Below are positions 16,461-24,289 of a stretch of 49,773 nt of DNA, piece after piece. Position 1 is the first letter of the stretch. Every line of letters begins with the position of its first letter. The DNA is taken from IMG/VR virus record IMGVR_UViG_3300022540_000248, positions 1 through 49,773 of that record; one strand, given 5' to 3'. This DNA is from a virus. Under the pieces are notes generated by a model, which saw only the letters and a program-made list of their open reading frames with translations, had not been told where the DNA came from and made no database searches. A program made the position numbers and the translations under genes.

Positions 16461-16471
16461 GGAGGGTTATT

Positions 16472-17143
16472 ATGTACGGATATGATTATGAATATGAGGA
16501 ATATTACGAACCTACGATAGCAGATGAAATATTTGAAGAAGCTAAACAAAAGTTAGAATCTGCATTAAAAGAAAGCGCACAGAAATTAGTGGATAAAGTT
16601 TTTCTTGAAAATGAAGAATTGAAGAAAGAAAACGAAGAACTTAAGTGTCAAGTAGATGAAATAGAAAATAGAGAACGTGATCTAGATAGAAAAATTGAAA
16701 GTTACAAAAGAGAAGTTCTTGGCATGAGATTAAAAGAGTTGTTTGCAGATAGACATATTGTGATGTATCAGCCTGATTATATTTATGTTGACGGTAGAAA
16801 ATGTGATGAATGTGATGAAAACAGAAAAATTGTATTCAATTCACCACAAGGAAACATTATTAAAGAAGCGTGTAAATGTTCAAAACAATATAAAATTTAT
16901 TCACCTAAAGAAATGCATTGTACAGAAATGAGATGGAATCGTAATAATGGAAACGATCTGACGATGTGGTATAAACAATATGACGATAGTGGGGATGGAT
17001 ATTCTTCATCTAATGCGTTTTACGGAAAAGATGTGTGGAACGGTCAGCCATATGAAGAAATTGAAAACTATTATAAATACATTTTCAAATCAAGAGAAGA
17101 ATGCGATGCTTATTGCCAGTATCGAAATGAAAAAGAATATTAG
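16472..17143 (+). CDS. Coiled-coil protein with Cys-rich (zinc-type) region
   Basis: The 223-residue protein starts with a Tyr/Glu-rich stretch, then a coiled coil (about 20-90, ENEELKKENEELK). A Cys-containing domain follows with CDECDENR near residue 112 and CKCS near 135, likely a zinc site, and the C-terminal part is aromatic. Similar uncharacterised proteins occur near replication genes in Firmicutes phages. It is the last gene before a terminator. DNA or protein scaffolding is possible, but no function is assigned. Confidence 0.7.
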   Translation: MYGYDYEYEEYYEPTIADEIFEEAKQKLESALKESAQKLVDKVFLENEELKKENEELKCQVDEIENRERDLDRKIESYKREVLGMRLKELFADRHIVMYQPDYIYVDGRKCDECDENRKIVFNSPQGNIIKEACKCSKQYKIYSPKEMHCTEMRWNRNNGNDLTMWYKQYDDSGDGYSSSNAFYGKDVWNGQPYEEIENYYKYIFKSREECDAYCQYRNEKEY

Positions 17144-17171
17144 AACTTTAATCGTATATACTCCCTTTTGG

Positions 17172-17198
17172 ACCTCCGTTAATTCGGGGGTTATTTTT
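17172..17198 (+). terminator. Rho-independent terminator
   Basis: A 7-bp GC-rich stem (ACCTCCG with CGGGGGT) has a TTAATT loop and a TTATTTTTT tail. It separates the helicase unit from the replication unit. Confidence 0.85.
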
Positions 17199-17225
17199 TA
17201 TTTGATGATTATTTCGAATAACATA

Positions 17226-17254
17226 TTGACAATGTTTTAGAATTAATTTAATAT
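17226..17254 (+). promoter_or_regulatory. Consensus-like promoter TTGACA-17-TAATAT
   Basis: A perfect -35 (17226-17231) and -10 TAATAT (17249-17254) are 17 bases apart. They lie directly upstream of the AbrB gene. The same pair occurs at 23315-23343, suggesting an early promoter type used by host sigma-70 RNA polymerase. Confidence 0.8.
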
Positions 17255-17275
17255 AGTTATCAGGAGGTGATTGAT

Positions 17276-17440
17276 TTGAAAGATATATTAACTGACAAGG
17301 TTAAGGTTCAAGGAAACAATACGAGTGTATTTATTGTTATACCTAAAGCATTCGCGGAAATGATGGATATTAAAAAAGGTGATGAAGTCGAACTTGGAAT
17401 AGACAGCAACATGACAACTAAAGTTAAGAAGGTGAAGTAA
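17276..17440 (+). CDS. AbrB/SpoVT-type DNA-binding protein
   Basis: The 54-residue protein has the swapped-hairpin AbrB pattern: VQGNNTSVFIVIPKAFAEMM then DIKKGDEVELGI. It would dimerise and bind DNA, possibly as a regulator of the replication operon it heads. No toxin gene follows, so a MazE-type antitoxin role is unlikely. The TTG start stands behind CAGGAGGTG; the next gene begins one base after the stop. Confidence 0.8.
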   Translation: MKDILTDKVKVQGNNTSVFIVIPKAFAEMMDIKKGDEVELGIDSNMTTKVKKVK

Positions 17441-17441
17441 A

Positions 17442-18407
17442 TTGTCGGATAACAAGAAATATTATTATCTTAAACTTAAAGATAATTTCTTCGATACTGA
17501 TGCAATGGTAATTCTTGAAGGTATGCAAGATGGTCATTTATATTCAAATATACTTTTAAAACTGTATCTTAGGAGTTTAAAGCATAACGGAAAATTGATG
17601 TATAACGAAAGAATTCCGTATAGTCCTAGTATATTAGCAAGTGTAACAAGGCATCATGTAGCTATTGTAGAAAAAGCATTAACTATTTTTAAAGAATTAG
17701 ATTTGATTGAGATTCTTGGAAATGGAGCAATCTACATGTTGGATATTCAGAACTTCATTGGAAAATCTAGTTCTGAAGCTGATAGAAAAAGAATATATAG
17801 GAATCATATTGAAACTGAAAAACAAATAGCGTTACCTGAAAGTGGACAAACGTCCGGACAAACGTCAGACAAATCTCCACCAGAGATAGAGTTAGAGTTA
17901 GAGTTAGAATTAGAATTAGATATAGAGATAGAGAAAGAAAAAGATATTGTCGATCAAATACAAATCGACGATCTACCATCTGAACCTAAGCCTAAAAGTG
18001 AAACTGTTCAATTATTCGAATATTATCTAGAAGTTGGATTAGTAAATCACAAGAAGTTAACAGACTCGATGAAGAAAGCAGCTAAGAAAGCTTTTAAGGA
18101 TTTCAGTTTAGATGAATTAAAAGTAATGCTTGATAGACATAAGCAAGTAGCTGAATATACCGAGTCTCAAGTAAAGTATGTAGTAAAGAAAAGAACATTT
18201 GCTGAATTCTTTGGTCAGAAGGTAAAAGATGCTGTGATTCTGATTTGTGAAGAATACGCTGACAACGGACCTAAATGGAGCCACTACAAAGGGGTGATAG
18301 AAAATGGAACAGGTAGGGAACAAGATAATGCAATCTCTAAAGCGGTGCAGGGAATTACAAGAAAGCAGCACAACGACGAAGGAGAAGATTACGGAGATCT
18401 CTTATAA
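17442..18407 (+). CDS. Replisome organizer / replication initiator (Phage_rep_org_N type)
   Basis: The 321-residue protein opens with KKYYYLKLKDNFFDTDAM and continues with YSNILLKLYLRSLKHNGKLMY, the winged-helix N-terminal domain of Gram-positive phage replisome organizers. The middle (about 145-170) is a Glu/Leu repeat encoded by tandem hexamers. The C-terminal region (about 185-260, DELKVMLDRHKQVAEY) resembles DnaD/DnaB-like loader domains. It would bind the origin, probably the hexamer array within its own gene, and recruit the DnaC-like loader encoded next. TTG 17442 is the likely start. Confidence 0.85.
   Translation: MSDNKKYYYLKLKDNFFDTDAMVILEGMQDGHLYSNILLKLYLRSLKHNGKLMYNERIPYSPSILASVTRHHVAIVEKALTIFKELDLIEILGNGAIYMLDIQNFIGKSSSEADRKRIYRNHIETEKQIALPESGQTSGQTSDKSPPEIELELELELELDIEIEKEKDIVDQIQIDDLPSEPKPKSETVQLFEYYLEVGLVNHKKLTDSMKKAAKKAFKDFSLDELKVMLDRHKQVAEYTESQVKYVVKKRTFAEFFGQKVKDAVILICEEYADNGPKWSHYKGVIENGTGREQDNAISKAVQGITRKQHNDEGEDYGDLL
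17883..17942 (+). repeat. Tandem hexamer array inside the initiator gene (possible origin)
   Basis: About ten consecutive hexamers of the form GAGTTA/GAATTA/GAGATA encode alternating Glu-Leu/Ile. Phage initiators such as lambda O and SPP1 gp38-type systems bind iterons within or near their own gene, so this array is the best origin candidate in the window. It could also be only a low-complexity linker. Confidence 0.5.
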
Positions 18408-19119
18408 CTGCGAACTATGTAGAGATACAGGAATGAAGCCAGTAGATATAAATAATCCCAGTTCATTGTTTACTAGATGTGATTGTGCAAACATGAAAGA
18501 AGTTATGCAAGCTATTAAGAATAGTGAAATCAGTGAAGACGATTTAAAAAAAGGATTTAAGGATTTCAAACGTGATGATGTACATAGTACCGTTGAAGAA
18601 GCTTGGAGAAGCTCTAGGCGATATGTTAAGAACTTCAAAGACATAGAGTGTACAAAGCAGAATAGTATTTTATTTTGCAACACTGGTAGAGATAAATCAT
18701 GTGTTGGATCCGGTAAGACTCATTTGAGTTTAGCAATAGCGAATAATCTTATGAAAGCTCAGAATATTCCGGTGTACTATATGCCATACAGACAGAAGAT
18801 TACTGAAATTAAGCAACTTGTAAATAGCGCAGAAGATTATAAACGTATTATGGAAAGGTTAAAGAAAGTAAAGGTACTGTTGATTGATGATTTATATAAA
18901 GGTGGTTCAGTAACGGATGCAGATTTAAAGGCCGTGTTTGAAATAATCAACTACAGATACTTAAATAAGAAACCTGTAATAATCAGCACAGAAAACAGCA
19001 TGGAAGAATTACTTGAAGTAGATGAGGGAATCGGTTCAAGAATCATAGAAATGAGTAAGGATTATTTGAATCAAATCGGTGATAGTAAAAATGCTAATTT
19101 GAATTACAGATTAAGGTGA
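18304..19119 (+). CDS. DnaC-like helicase loader (AAA+)
   Basis: This 271-residue protein has an N-terminal Cys4-type motif (CELCRDTG then CDC, residues 36-61), Walker A GSGKTH (about 135-140) and Walker B VLLIDDLY (191-198). Sensor-like residues follow (VIISTENSMEEL, GSRIIEMS), as in DnaC/DnaI. It would load the replicative helicase onto the origin with the replisome organizer. No helicase gene is seen, so the host helicase is probably recruited. ATG 18304 lies 104 bases inside the initiator gene, behind GGGGTGA. Confidence 0.92.
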   Translation: MEQVGNKIMQSLKRCRELQESSTTTKEKITEISYNCELCRDTGMKPVDINNPSSLFTRCDCANMKEVMQAIKNSEISEDDLKKGFKDFKRDDVHSTVEEAWRSSRRYVKNFKDIECTKQNSILFCNTGRDKSCVGSGKTHLSLAIANNLMKAQNIPVYYMPYRQKITEIKQLVNSAEDYKRIMERLKKVKVLLIDDLYKGGSVTDADLKAVFEIINYRYLNKKPVIISTENSMEELLEVDEGIGSRIIEMSKDYLNQIGDSKNANLNYRLR

Positions 19120-19171
19120 TAAATAGCAATACATAATATATAAAATGTGAATATGAAAGGAATGATGGGAA

Positions 19172-19900
19172 ATGTTAACTCATATTAGTTTATTCAGCGG
19201 TGCAGTTGATGGTATAGGAATAGCTGCTGAAATGGCTGGATTTAAAAATGTAATATTGTGTGAAAAAGATGAGTTTTGTTTGAAGGTTTTAAAGAAAAAC
19301 AATCCTGATTCAATTATATACGATGATGTTGTAACTATGCCTATACTACCGAGCGCAACATTATTGAGTGCTGGAATACCATGTCAAGAACATGCTTCCG
19401 TAAATAAAAAAGGGAATGGTGATGATTTTGAATGGAACCATACAAGAAAAAGAATCGGTGAATCTAACCCGAAGTGGGTTATTATTGAAAATGTTAACGG
19501 AATCAAAAACACAATCCACGAACAAATATGCTGTGAATTGGAAGAAGACGGTTACGAAGTCGAAACGTATAATATACCGGCTGTCGCTGTCGGTGCGCAC
19601 CATCAAAGGTACAGGATTTTTATTGTTGGGAACTCCAGCAGCGAGCCAATTACACAAGCCGATAAGACCATTGGCACCATCGGAGAAAAGTGGGAAACAT
19701 GGGATAATGACATGCGGTCAGCTTGGGGATCTATTTCCAGCACGTATTGGGGAACACATAAACCCCCAGTATGCGGAGTGGTTAATGGGATTGCAGAAAG
19801 ATTTTACAAAGATAGAATGAAATCTATAGGTAACTGCGTAGTACCTCAACAGGTGTTGCCGATATTAAAAGCAATAGCATTAATAGAAAAGATATATTAA
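19172..19900 (+). CDS. DNA (cytosine-5) methyltransferase, orphan
   Basis: The 242-residue protein has motif I LFSGAVDGIG (7-16), motif IV AGIPCQEH with catalytic Cys71, motif VI ENV (106-108), motif VIII HHQRYRIFIV, and motifs IX/X VVNGIAERF and SIGNCVVPQQ. The target-recognition part is very short, so the whole enzyme is smaller than typical Dcm-type enzymes of 300-400 residues. No restriction enzyme is adjacent. It probably shields phage DNA from host restriction or marks its own DNA. Confidence 0.92.
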   Translation: MLTHISLFSGAVDGIGIAAEMAGFKNVILCEKDEFCLKVLKKNNPDSIIYDDVVTMPILPSATLLSAGIPCQEHASVNKKGNGDDFEWNHTRKRIGESNPKWVIIENVNGIKNTIHEQICCELEEDGYEVETYNIPAVAVGAHHQRYRIFIVGNSSSEPITQADKTIGTIGEKWETWDNDMRSAWGSISSTYWGTHKPPVCGVVNGIAERFYKDRMKSIGNCVVPQQVLPILKAIALIEKIY

Positions 19901-19941
19901 TCTGAACATAATATATGTTATGTAAAAAAGGAGTGATAATT

Positions 19942-20385
19942 ATCAAGAATCAAGAAGTATTAAAAAGAATTCTGATATATTTCGGAGAACAGGCACAGTT
20001 AATTAAATTTTTAGAAGAGATTGGAGAATTAATTTCAGCTTATGCAGAATTAACATTAGGAATTGGAACCAAAGAACATGTAATAGAGGAAACAGCTGAC
20101 TTGATTATTGTAGGAAGCCAATTAACTCTAATAGATGATAGACCGCTTGAATATGGGATTGAAGTAGATATGATTAAAGTTTTAGATTTCCTAGCAATAG
20201 CAATGAGCGCAATATTACATGATAAGAAAGACAAGGTTGATATCATTAAAACAGCGATTTCAATCGCTAGAAAGATGATAGTGCAGATGGGTTATGAACA
20301 AGAATTAGATACTATGATTGATTTAAAGTTAAAGAGAACTGTAAAGTATATTGAAATAGGCAGATATAAAAGCATTTTAGATTAA
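19942..20385 (+). CDS. MazG-like nucleotide pyrophosphohydrolase, apparent AUC start
   Basis: This 147-residue helical protein has the MazG/dUTPase-like metal motifs EEIGELISAYAEL and, about 20 residues later, EETADLIIV, giving the ExxE...ExxD set that binds magnesium and NTPs. Phage MazG proteins act on nucleotide or alarmone pools. The ribosome site AAAGGAG (19927-19933) has no ATG ahead: GTG 19933 is inside it, ATC 19942 is eight bases downstream and ATT 19939 five. ATG 19915 lies upstream without a ribosome site and would add residues not typical of the family. Confidence 0.75.
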   Translation: MKNQEVLKRILIYFGEQAQLIKFLEEIGELISAYAELTLGIGTKEHVIEETADLIIVGSQLTLIDDRPLEYGIEVDMIKVLDFLAIAMSAILHDKKDKVDIIKTAISIARKMIVQMGYEQELDTMIDLKLKRTVKYIEIGRYKSILD

Positions 20386-20402
20386 TGTGGAGGTGATTAA
20401 TA

Positions 20403-20792
20403 ATGTTAAAAATAGATTTTGATAATGGTCTTACTGGTAAAGAATTCAGAATGTATAGATTTAGTTCAGATCCAAGACAATATTATCTATCTGAGTTAAA
20501 AGAAATTTGGGAAATAGAAACAGACAAAAACGGTGAAGAAATATCAAGGATAAGAAAAACGGATAAAGATGGTAAGCCTGAGTTTAGAGAAAGCAACAAA
20601 AGTTCACATAAAAACATTGATCATGTTAAAAATGCTTACACTAAGCGTGAAGAATATAATAACAATGTTGATACTCAGGATTATGACCACTGGCATCAAG
20701 CAATGGAAGCGTTAGGAAATATCATCAAACAGGCGTGTATAACTAGCTTAAGCATTGAAGAAACTATCAATGCAGCTATTAATAAAAAATAA
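20403..20792 (+). CDS. Hypothetical charged protein
   Basis: The 129-residue protein is hydrophilic, Lys/Asp/Glu/Asn-rich, with an aromatic patch QYYLSELKEIWEIE and a helical C-terminus. It has GAGGTGAT upstream. No motif is recognised. It belongs to the replication/nucleotide operon and may be an accessory replication protein. Function unassigned. Confidence 0.65.
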   Translation: MLKIDFDNGLTGKEFRMYRFSSDPRQYYLSELKEIWEIETDKNGEEISRIRKTDKDGKPEFRESNKSSHKNIDHVKNAYTKREEYNNNVDTQDYDHWHQAMEALGNIIKQACITSLSIEETINAAINKK

Positions 20793-20806
20793 ATGGAGGA
20801 ATTAAA

Positions 20807-21508
20807 ATGGCTTATCAAATGGTAATTATCGATGATGAAAATGAAAATGCGGTGATGATTGAACCGGTTCCTGTGCAAGATTTGAACTACATACTAATCA
20901 CTAATGGACCTAACGGAACACCGAAAGTATCAAAGGTATGTGAACACCTGAGATTGGATGAAGCTCACACAATCAAGCAGATTTACAGAGAAACAGCTGA
21001 ACAAGTGAGAGAAAAGTTCAAGGATTACATCGGGCATGTATCGACGAATAAGATTATGTTTGTAATTGATGATGAATGGGAACCAACAGATAAAGCTACT
21101 GGTAATAGCTTATGGAAAATTGATTTAAAGAAAACAACAACAATGGAAAGAACTCTTACTAATTATCAGTATAAGATGATGTTAAGAGCACATTGGTTAG
21201 AACAATGGGATCCAGCACATTTATTCGCTGCTTTATTCTCTCAAATGCTTAGAATTGATTCGATGAAGGGAACTGTATTGAATTATACAGAAGAATTTCA
21301 AAGTGCAATGGCTAAGACATTAGGAGCTCATTACCTAACACCTGAAACACAGATACCAAATATTATGACTGATGAAATTGATTTCAAAGGACTTCCGGTA
21401 ATTGAGATTCAAACAACAATGGAAGATGCACAAAAGCAATCTGAAGAAAAATCTGAAAAGCCTGAAGAATCAGTAGAAGAACAAACTGAATTAAAAGCAG
21501 TTAAATAA
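20807..21508 (+). CDS. Hypothetical protein with acidic C-terminal tail
   Basis: The 233-residue protein has a mixed alpha/beta body (about 1-195) with WLEQWDPAHLFAALFSQML near the middle, followed by a Glu/Lys/Gln-rich tail of about 35 residues. Tails of this kind occur in proteins working with ssDNA-binding or chaperone partners. It precedes a nuclease-like gene, separated by a hairpin. Family not recognised. Confidence 0.65.
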   Translation: MAYQMVIIDDENENAVMIEPVPVQDLNYILITNGPNGTPKVSKVCEHLRLDEAHTIKQIYRETAEQVREKFKDYIGHVSTNKIMFVIDDEWEPTDKATGNSLWKIDLKKTTTMERTLTNYQYKMMLRAHWLEQWDPAHLFAALFSQMLRIDSMKGTVLNYTEEFQSAMAKTLGAHYLTPETQIPNIMTDEIDFKGLPVIEIQTTMEDAQKQSEEKSEKPEESVEEQTELKAVK

Positions 21509-21512
21509 TTGA

Positions 21513-21542
21513 AAATGGCCTGACTGAGAAGTTGGGCCATTT
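21513..21542 (+). terminator. Hairpin, weak terminator or processing site
   Basis: AAATGGCC (21513-21520) pairs perfectly with 21535-21542 over a 14-base loop. Only a short T-rich stretch follows, so it may reduce read-through or protect mRNA ends instead of stopping transcription. Confidence 0.5.
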
Positions 21543-21559
21543 ACTTAAGAGGTGCTTGT

Positions 21560-22144
21560 ATGAAAAAGAAGAAATGGCAACACGCAAAGACAATAGGTAA
21601 TTTAGGTGAAGCTGAAATAAGAACTATGGCTCTTGAATCAGGACTAACAATAATTGAAGAATCCGTTGTAGATAATGCAAAGAGAAGAAAAAAAGGAAAC
21701 GTAGATCATATATATCAATTAAGTATCGAATCAAACTTTAATAATGAAATAAAATGGTCCAATGATGGAAGATACACATTCTCACCAGGCTCAGAGAAGC
21801 ATGATATCAAATGGTCACAAATCATGTTTCTTAGGAATAGATACAAGAATCACGGTGAGGAAAGTGGAATAACATTCATGATGTCATCTAAAAACCCTGT
21901 ATTTGTCCATATAAAAGATTTTATGACGAAACATGCTAATGATTTGATAAAGCACATAAAACACGATGAAGCACGTAAAATCGGCATAGAATACATAGAT
22001 ATGGATTGGGTTAAGAATTACGAGTACAAACCAAGAGTAGTTGTAGAAGAAAATACAACACCATTAGAGCAGATGTTGGAACCTGGAAAAGTGGATAAAG
22101 TTGTGGATAAGATTCAGATTGGGATGAAGTTAGATATTTTTTAG
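21560..22144 (+). CDS. Putative PD-(D/E)XK nuclease
   Basis: The 194-residue protein has KTIGNLGEAEIRTMALESG at the N-terminus, then GNVDHIYQL (candidate Asp) and NNEIKWS (candidate E-x-K). A helix-rich half with KHDIKWSQIMFLRNRY follows. This order fits the PD-(D/E)XK fold used by RecU-type resolvases and VRR-NUC proteins. The match is by eye. It lies between replication genes and the YopX gene; a resolvase or repair role would suit the context. Confidence 0.55.
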   Translation: MKKKKWQHAKTIGNLGEAEIRTMALESGLTIIEESVVDNAKRRKKGNVDHIYQLSIESNFNNEIKWSNDGRYTFSPGSEKHDIKWSQIMFLRNRYKNHGEESGITFMMSSKNPVFVHIKDFMTKHANDLIKHIKHDEARKIGIEYIDMDWVKNYEYKPRVVVEENTTPLEQMLEPGKVDKVVDKIQIGMKLDIF

Positions 22145-22157
22145 TGAGGTGAATAGA

Positions 22158-22544
22158 ATGAGAAAACATAAATATAAAGTATATGATGGGGAGAACATTA
22201 TAACGTTAGGTCAAGCGATTAAAACTGGAATCGTTGGCATTCAAGATCATCAAGAAACATGTGAGTTAGAATGTTTTTATGAACATGTTAAATTATTGGA
22301 ATTCACAGGATTAACCGATAAAAACGATGTAGAAATGTATGAGGGTGATGTTGTACAAACATTTGTGCCTACTTATGAAGATGAAGCTAATATCAATGAA
22401 GTTATATTTAAAAATGGTTCATTTAGACTTCATAGCGTAAAAGAAAGAGTTGAAGATATTGCTTTAGCTTGTTATAAAAACAAAAATATTGAAGTTATCG
22501 GCAATATCTATCAAGAAAAATACAAACATCTGAGAGGTGAGTGA
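22158..22544 (+). CDS. YopX-family protein
   Basis: This 128-residue protein has the YopX pattern: LLEFTGLTDKNDVEMYEGDVV in the middle (typical TGLxDKNGxxIYEGDIV), strands after it, and IEVIGNIYQEKY at the end. YopX proteins are frequent in Gram-positive phages, but their function is not known. ATG 22158 follows GAGGTGAA. A second YopX gene lies at 30059. Confidence 0.88.
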   Translation: MRKHKYKVYDGENIITLGQAIKTGIVGIQDHQETCELECFYEHVKLLEFTGLTDKNDVEMYEGDVVQTFVPTYEDEANINEVIFKNGSFRLHSVKERVEDIALACYKNKNIEVIGNIYQEKYKHLRGE

Positions 22545-22545
22545 T

Positions 22546-23283
22546 TTGGAAACAATTAATCATAATCAACGTAAGCTTATATTCGCTTTAATAAACGATT
22601 TAGCAGAATTCACAGGTTACGTTAAATCAAAAGGTAAAAGTAGTGCTATGCTCCGGCAACAGCTAAATAAAATATACTTTGATACATATGATCAGGAGAT
22701 AAGCCTTAAGGATGGTTGTCCAATAGAAGATTATAATCTCTTCAAAGATATGATTCTAGAATATGCCTTTGAGTTAGGCTGTCAATTCAAACAGAATCCT
22801 ATTGGATACTATGAAGATACAGAACGATATCTGATTATGTGTATTAAGCATAGAGTGTGCTGCTTGACCGGTAAGCCTAACGCAGATATTCATCATACGG
22901 TTGCGCTAGGAAAAGGTGTGAATCGTGACGAAGTGGATCATAGTAAATATCCACGAATGAGTTTATGTAGAGAAAAGCATCAAGAAGCTCACCAACATGG
23001 CCAAGAATATTTTGATAAAAAGTATCATGTGCATGGAGTATTTTGTGATTATCATAATAAAGATTTAGAGAATATCATTGAGGACCAGATGGGTGAAAGC
23101 AATATAAAAAGATGGAAGTACAAACAGACAGCTGAGACGTTAGGTGTAAGATTCAAAGATGGAACATTGAAATATTATAGAATGAATAACGCTGAACATG
23201 ATGCCATGATGATGGCTGAAAACTCAGGTGAATACTTCTACAAAAACGTATATAGAACTTTTGAAGAGATAGAGCTTGATTAA
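22546..23283 (+). CDS. HNHc-type nuclease (NinG/HNHc_6-like)
   Basis: The 245-residue protein contains HRVCCLTGKPNADIHHTVALG, then YPRMSLCREKHQEAHQHG, the Cys/His pattern of phage HNHc nucleases. These proteins are found in replication modules of Firmicutes phages and may process recombination intermediates. TTG 22546 is chosen because the GTG at 22537 lies inside the GAGGTG ribosome site. The gene's last bases form the 5' arm of the terminator that ends the operon. Confidence 0.8.
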   Translation: METINHNQRKLIFALINDLAEFTGYVKSKGKSSAMLRQQLNKIYFDTYDQEISLKDGCPIEDYNLFKDMILEYAFELGCQFKQNPIGYYEDTERYLIMCIKHRVCCLTGKPNADIHHTVALGKGVNRDEVDHSKYPRMSLCREKHQEAHQHGQEYFDKKYHVHGVFCDYHNKDLENIIEDQMGESNIKRWKYKQTAETLGVRFKDGTLKYYRMNNAEHDAMMMAENSGEYFYKNVYRTFEEIELD

Positions 23284-23300
23284 AAGCTCTATTTTTATTT
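23269..23300 (+). terminator. Rho-independent terminator ending the replication operon
   Basis: ATAGAGCTT (23269-23277) pairs with 23284-23292 in a perfect 9-bp stem, followed by TTTTATTTAT. The loop contains the stop codon of the HNHc gene. Confidence 0.88.
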
Positions 23301-23314
23301 ATATGTAAAATGCA

Positions 23315-23343
23315 TTGACAACGTATGAATATTATATTAATAT
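23315..23343 (+). promoter_or_regulatory. Consensus-like promoter TTGACA-17-TAATAT
   Basis: It has the same -35 and -10 sequences and spacing as the promoter at 17226. It drives the ribbon-helix-helix and TerB-like genes. Confidence 0.8.
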
Positions 23344-23385
23344 GATATTACAAAGATATCAAAATGAAGCATTGGAGGTGTGATT

Positions 23386-23517
23386 ATGGCTAAATATTCT
23401 TTGGATATACCTGATGAACTAAAAGAAAAAATGGAAGCAAAAGCTAAAGAAAATAGAAGATCTTTAAATGCTGAAATTTTGGTAGCTTGCGACAATCATG
23501 TAGAAGAAGAAAAATAA
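23386..23517 (+). CDS. Ribbon-helix-helix (Arc/MetJ-type) DNA-binding protein
   Basis: The 43-residue protein has the Arc pattern: strand KYSLDIPDEL, helix EKMEAKAKENRR, and SLNAEILVACDNHV. It would dimerise and bind operators. It follows a strong promoter directly and could repress it, giving self-limited expression of the TerB-like gene behind it. It is too short for most ORF-length cutoffs, but motif, ribosome site (TTGGAGGTG) and spacing support it. Confidence 0.85.
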   Translation: MAKYSLDIPDELKEKMEAKAKENRRSLNAEILVACDNHVEEEK

Positions 23518-23531
23518 GAGGAGAGTGTGTT

Positions 23532-23969
23532 ATGGCGTTTTTATCACTAGGAAAATTAAAAGGATTAATGAAGGGTGCAAAGAAGTTTAACAACAATGAT
23601 TTTTTAAAGGCGGTTTGTGGGTTATGTGTAGCAGTTGCTTATGCAGATGGAAATTGTGACGAAATGGAAATGGCAACAATGGAGACTTTGATTCAGAATG
23701 ATGAATCATTGTCAGCGTTTACACCAGGAGATATTGAAACTGAACTTGAAAGACATAAGAAAAACTTTTCAATGAATGCTCTTGTAGGTAAGACAGTAGC
23801 GAAGAAAGATATTGTTGCACTTGCTGGAGATGATCAAAAGGAAATGGCTATCGTATTAGCAATTGCTGTTGCAGGAGCAGATGGAGAAATTGATGACAAA
23901 CATGAAATCCCATTAATAAAAGAGTTTGCAAAGATACTTGGAGTAAGTACATCACAGTTTGGAATTTAA
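23532..23969 (+). CDS. TerB-like protein
   Basis: The 145-residue protein shows two TerB repeats: VCGLCVAVAYADGNCDEME and AIVLAIAVAGADGEIDDKHE, each with the acidic turn that binds metal in TerB. TerB belongs to the tellurite/stress-resistance protein group linked to membrane-associated anti-phage and stress systems. In a phage it may neutralise or mimic a host Ter-type system; this is inference. ATG 23532 with GAGGAGAG upstream is preferred to the longer frame from 23487 that overlaps the RHH gene. Confidence 0.85.
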   Translation: MAFLSLGKLKGLMKGAKKFNNNDFLKAVCGLCVAVAYADGNCDEMEMATMETLIQNDESLSAFTPGDIETELERHKKNFSMNALVGKTVAKKDIVALAGDDQKEMAIVLAIAVAGADGEIDDKHEIPLIKEFAKILGVSTSQFGI

Positions 23970-23979
23970 TAAAACAAGA

Positions 23980-24008
23980 AGAATCCTTTGATTAGGGTTC
24001 TTTTTTTA
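23980..24008 (+). terminator. Rho-independent terminator
   Basis: AGAATCC pairs with GGGTTCT (one G-T pair) over an 8-base loop, followed by seven Ts. It closes the RHH/TerB unit. Confidence 0.85.
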
Positions 24009-24038
24009 TACAATTTAATAATTAATTTTAAAAAATAC

Positions 24039-24067
24039 TTGCAATATAACAGTAATTATACTATCAT
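24039..24067 (+). promoter_or_regulatory. Promoter TTGCAA-17-TATCAT
   Basis: TTGCAA (24039-24044) and TATCAT (24062-24067) are 17 bases apart. The GGGGGGTGATGGG ribosome site of the small HTH gene follows. This starts the accessory operon that reaches to the SSB gene. Confidence 0.55.
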
Positions 24068-24089
24068 AATGACAGGGGGGTGATGGGAA

Positions 24090-24278
24090 ATGAAGAAAAA
24101 AAGAAAAGTTTCTGAGATAAAAAATATCATTGTTGAAAAAGAAATGACTCATAAGAAAGTGTTTGACGAAATGGAAATGAATGAATCTACGTTTTACAGA
24201 AAATTGAGACGTAACCAGTGGACTAAATCAGAGAAAATTCATCTTGAGAAGATATTGAAAGTTAAATTCGAACACTAG
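24090..24278 (+). CDS. Small HTH-type protein
   Basis: The 62-residue basic protein has a helix-turn-helix pattern: VEKEMTHKKVFDEMEMNEST followed by FYRKLRRNQWTKSEK. It heads the accessory operon directly after a promoter. It may regulate that promoter. Its helix order is closer to small phage Cro-like or resolvase-type HTH proteins than to a CI repressor. Confidence 0.65.
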   Translation: MKKKRKVSEIKNIIVEKEMTHKKVFDEMEMNESTFYRKLRRNQWTKSEKIHLEKILKVKFEH

Positions 24279-24289
24279 GAGGTAATCAT

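Noticed and set aside
16980-17240. Second plus-strand frame overlapping the coiled-coil/Cys gene and its terminator
   Set aside because: It runs into the terminator hairpin and lacks a ribosome site; the 16472 frame is clearly coding.
17883-17942. CRISPR-like repeat
   Set aside because: The units are contiguous hexamers without spacers and lie in a coding frame.
19416-19820. Overlapping frame inside the methyltransferase gene ending in NPQYAEWLMG
   Set aside because: The ending resembles a motif of some phage methyltransferases, but the main frame holds all motifs I to X in order and the second frame has no ribosome site. Probably chance.
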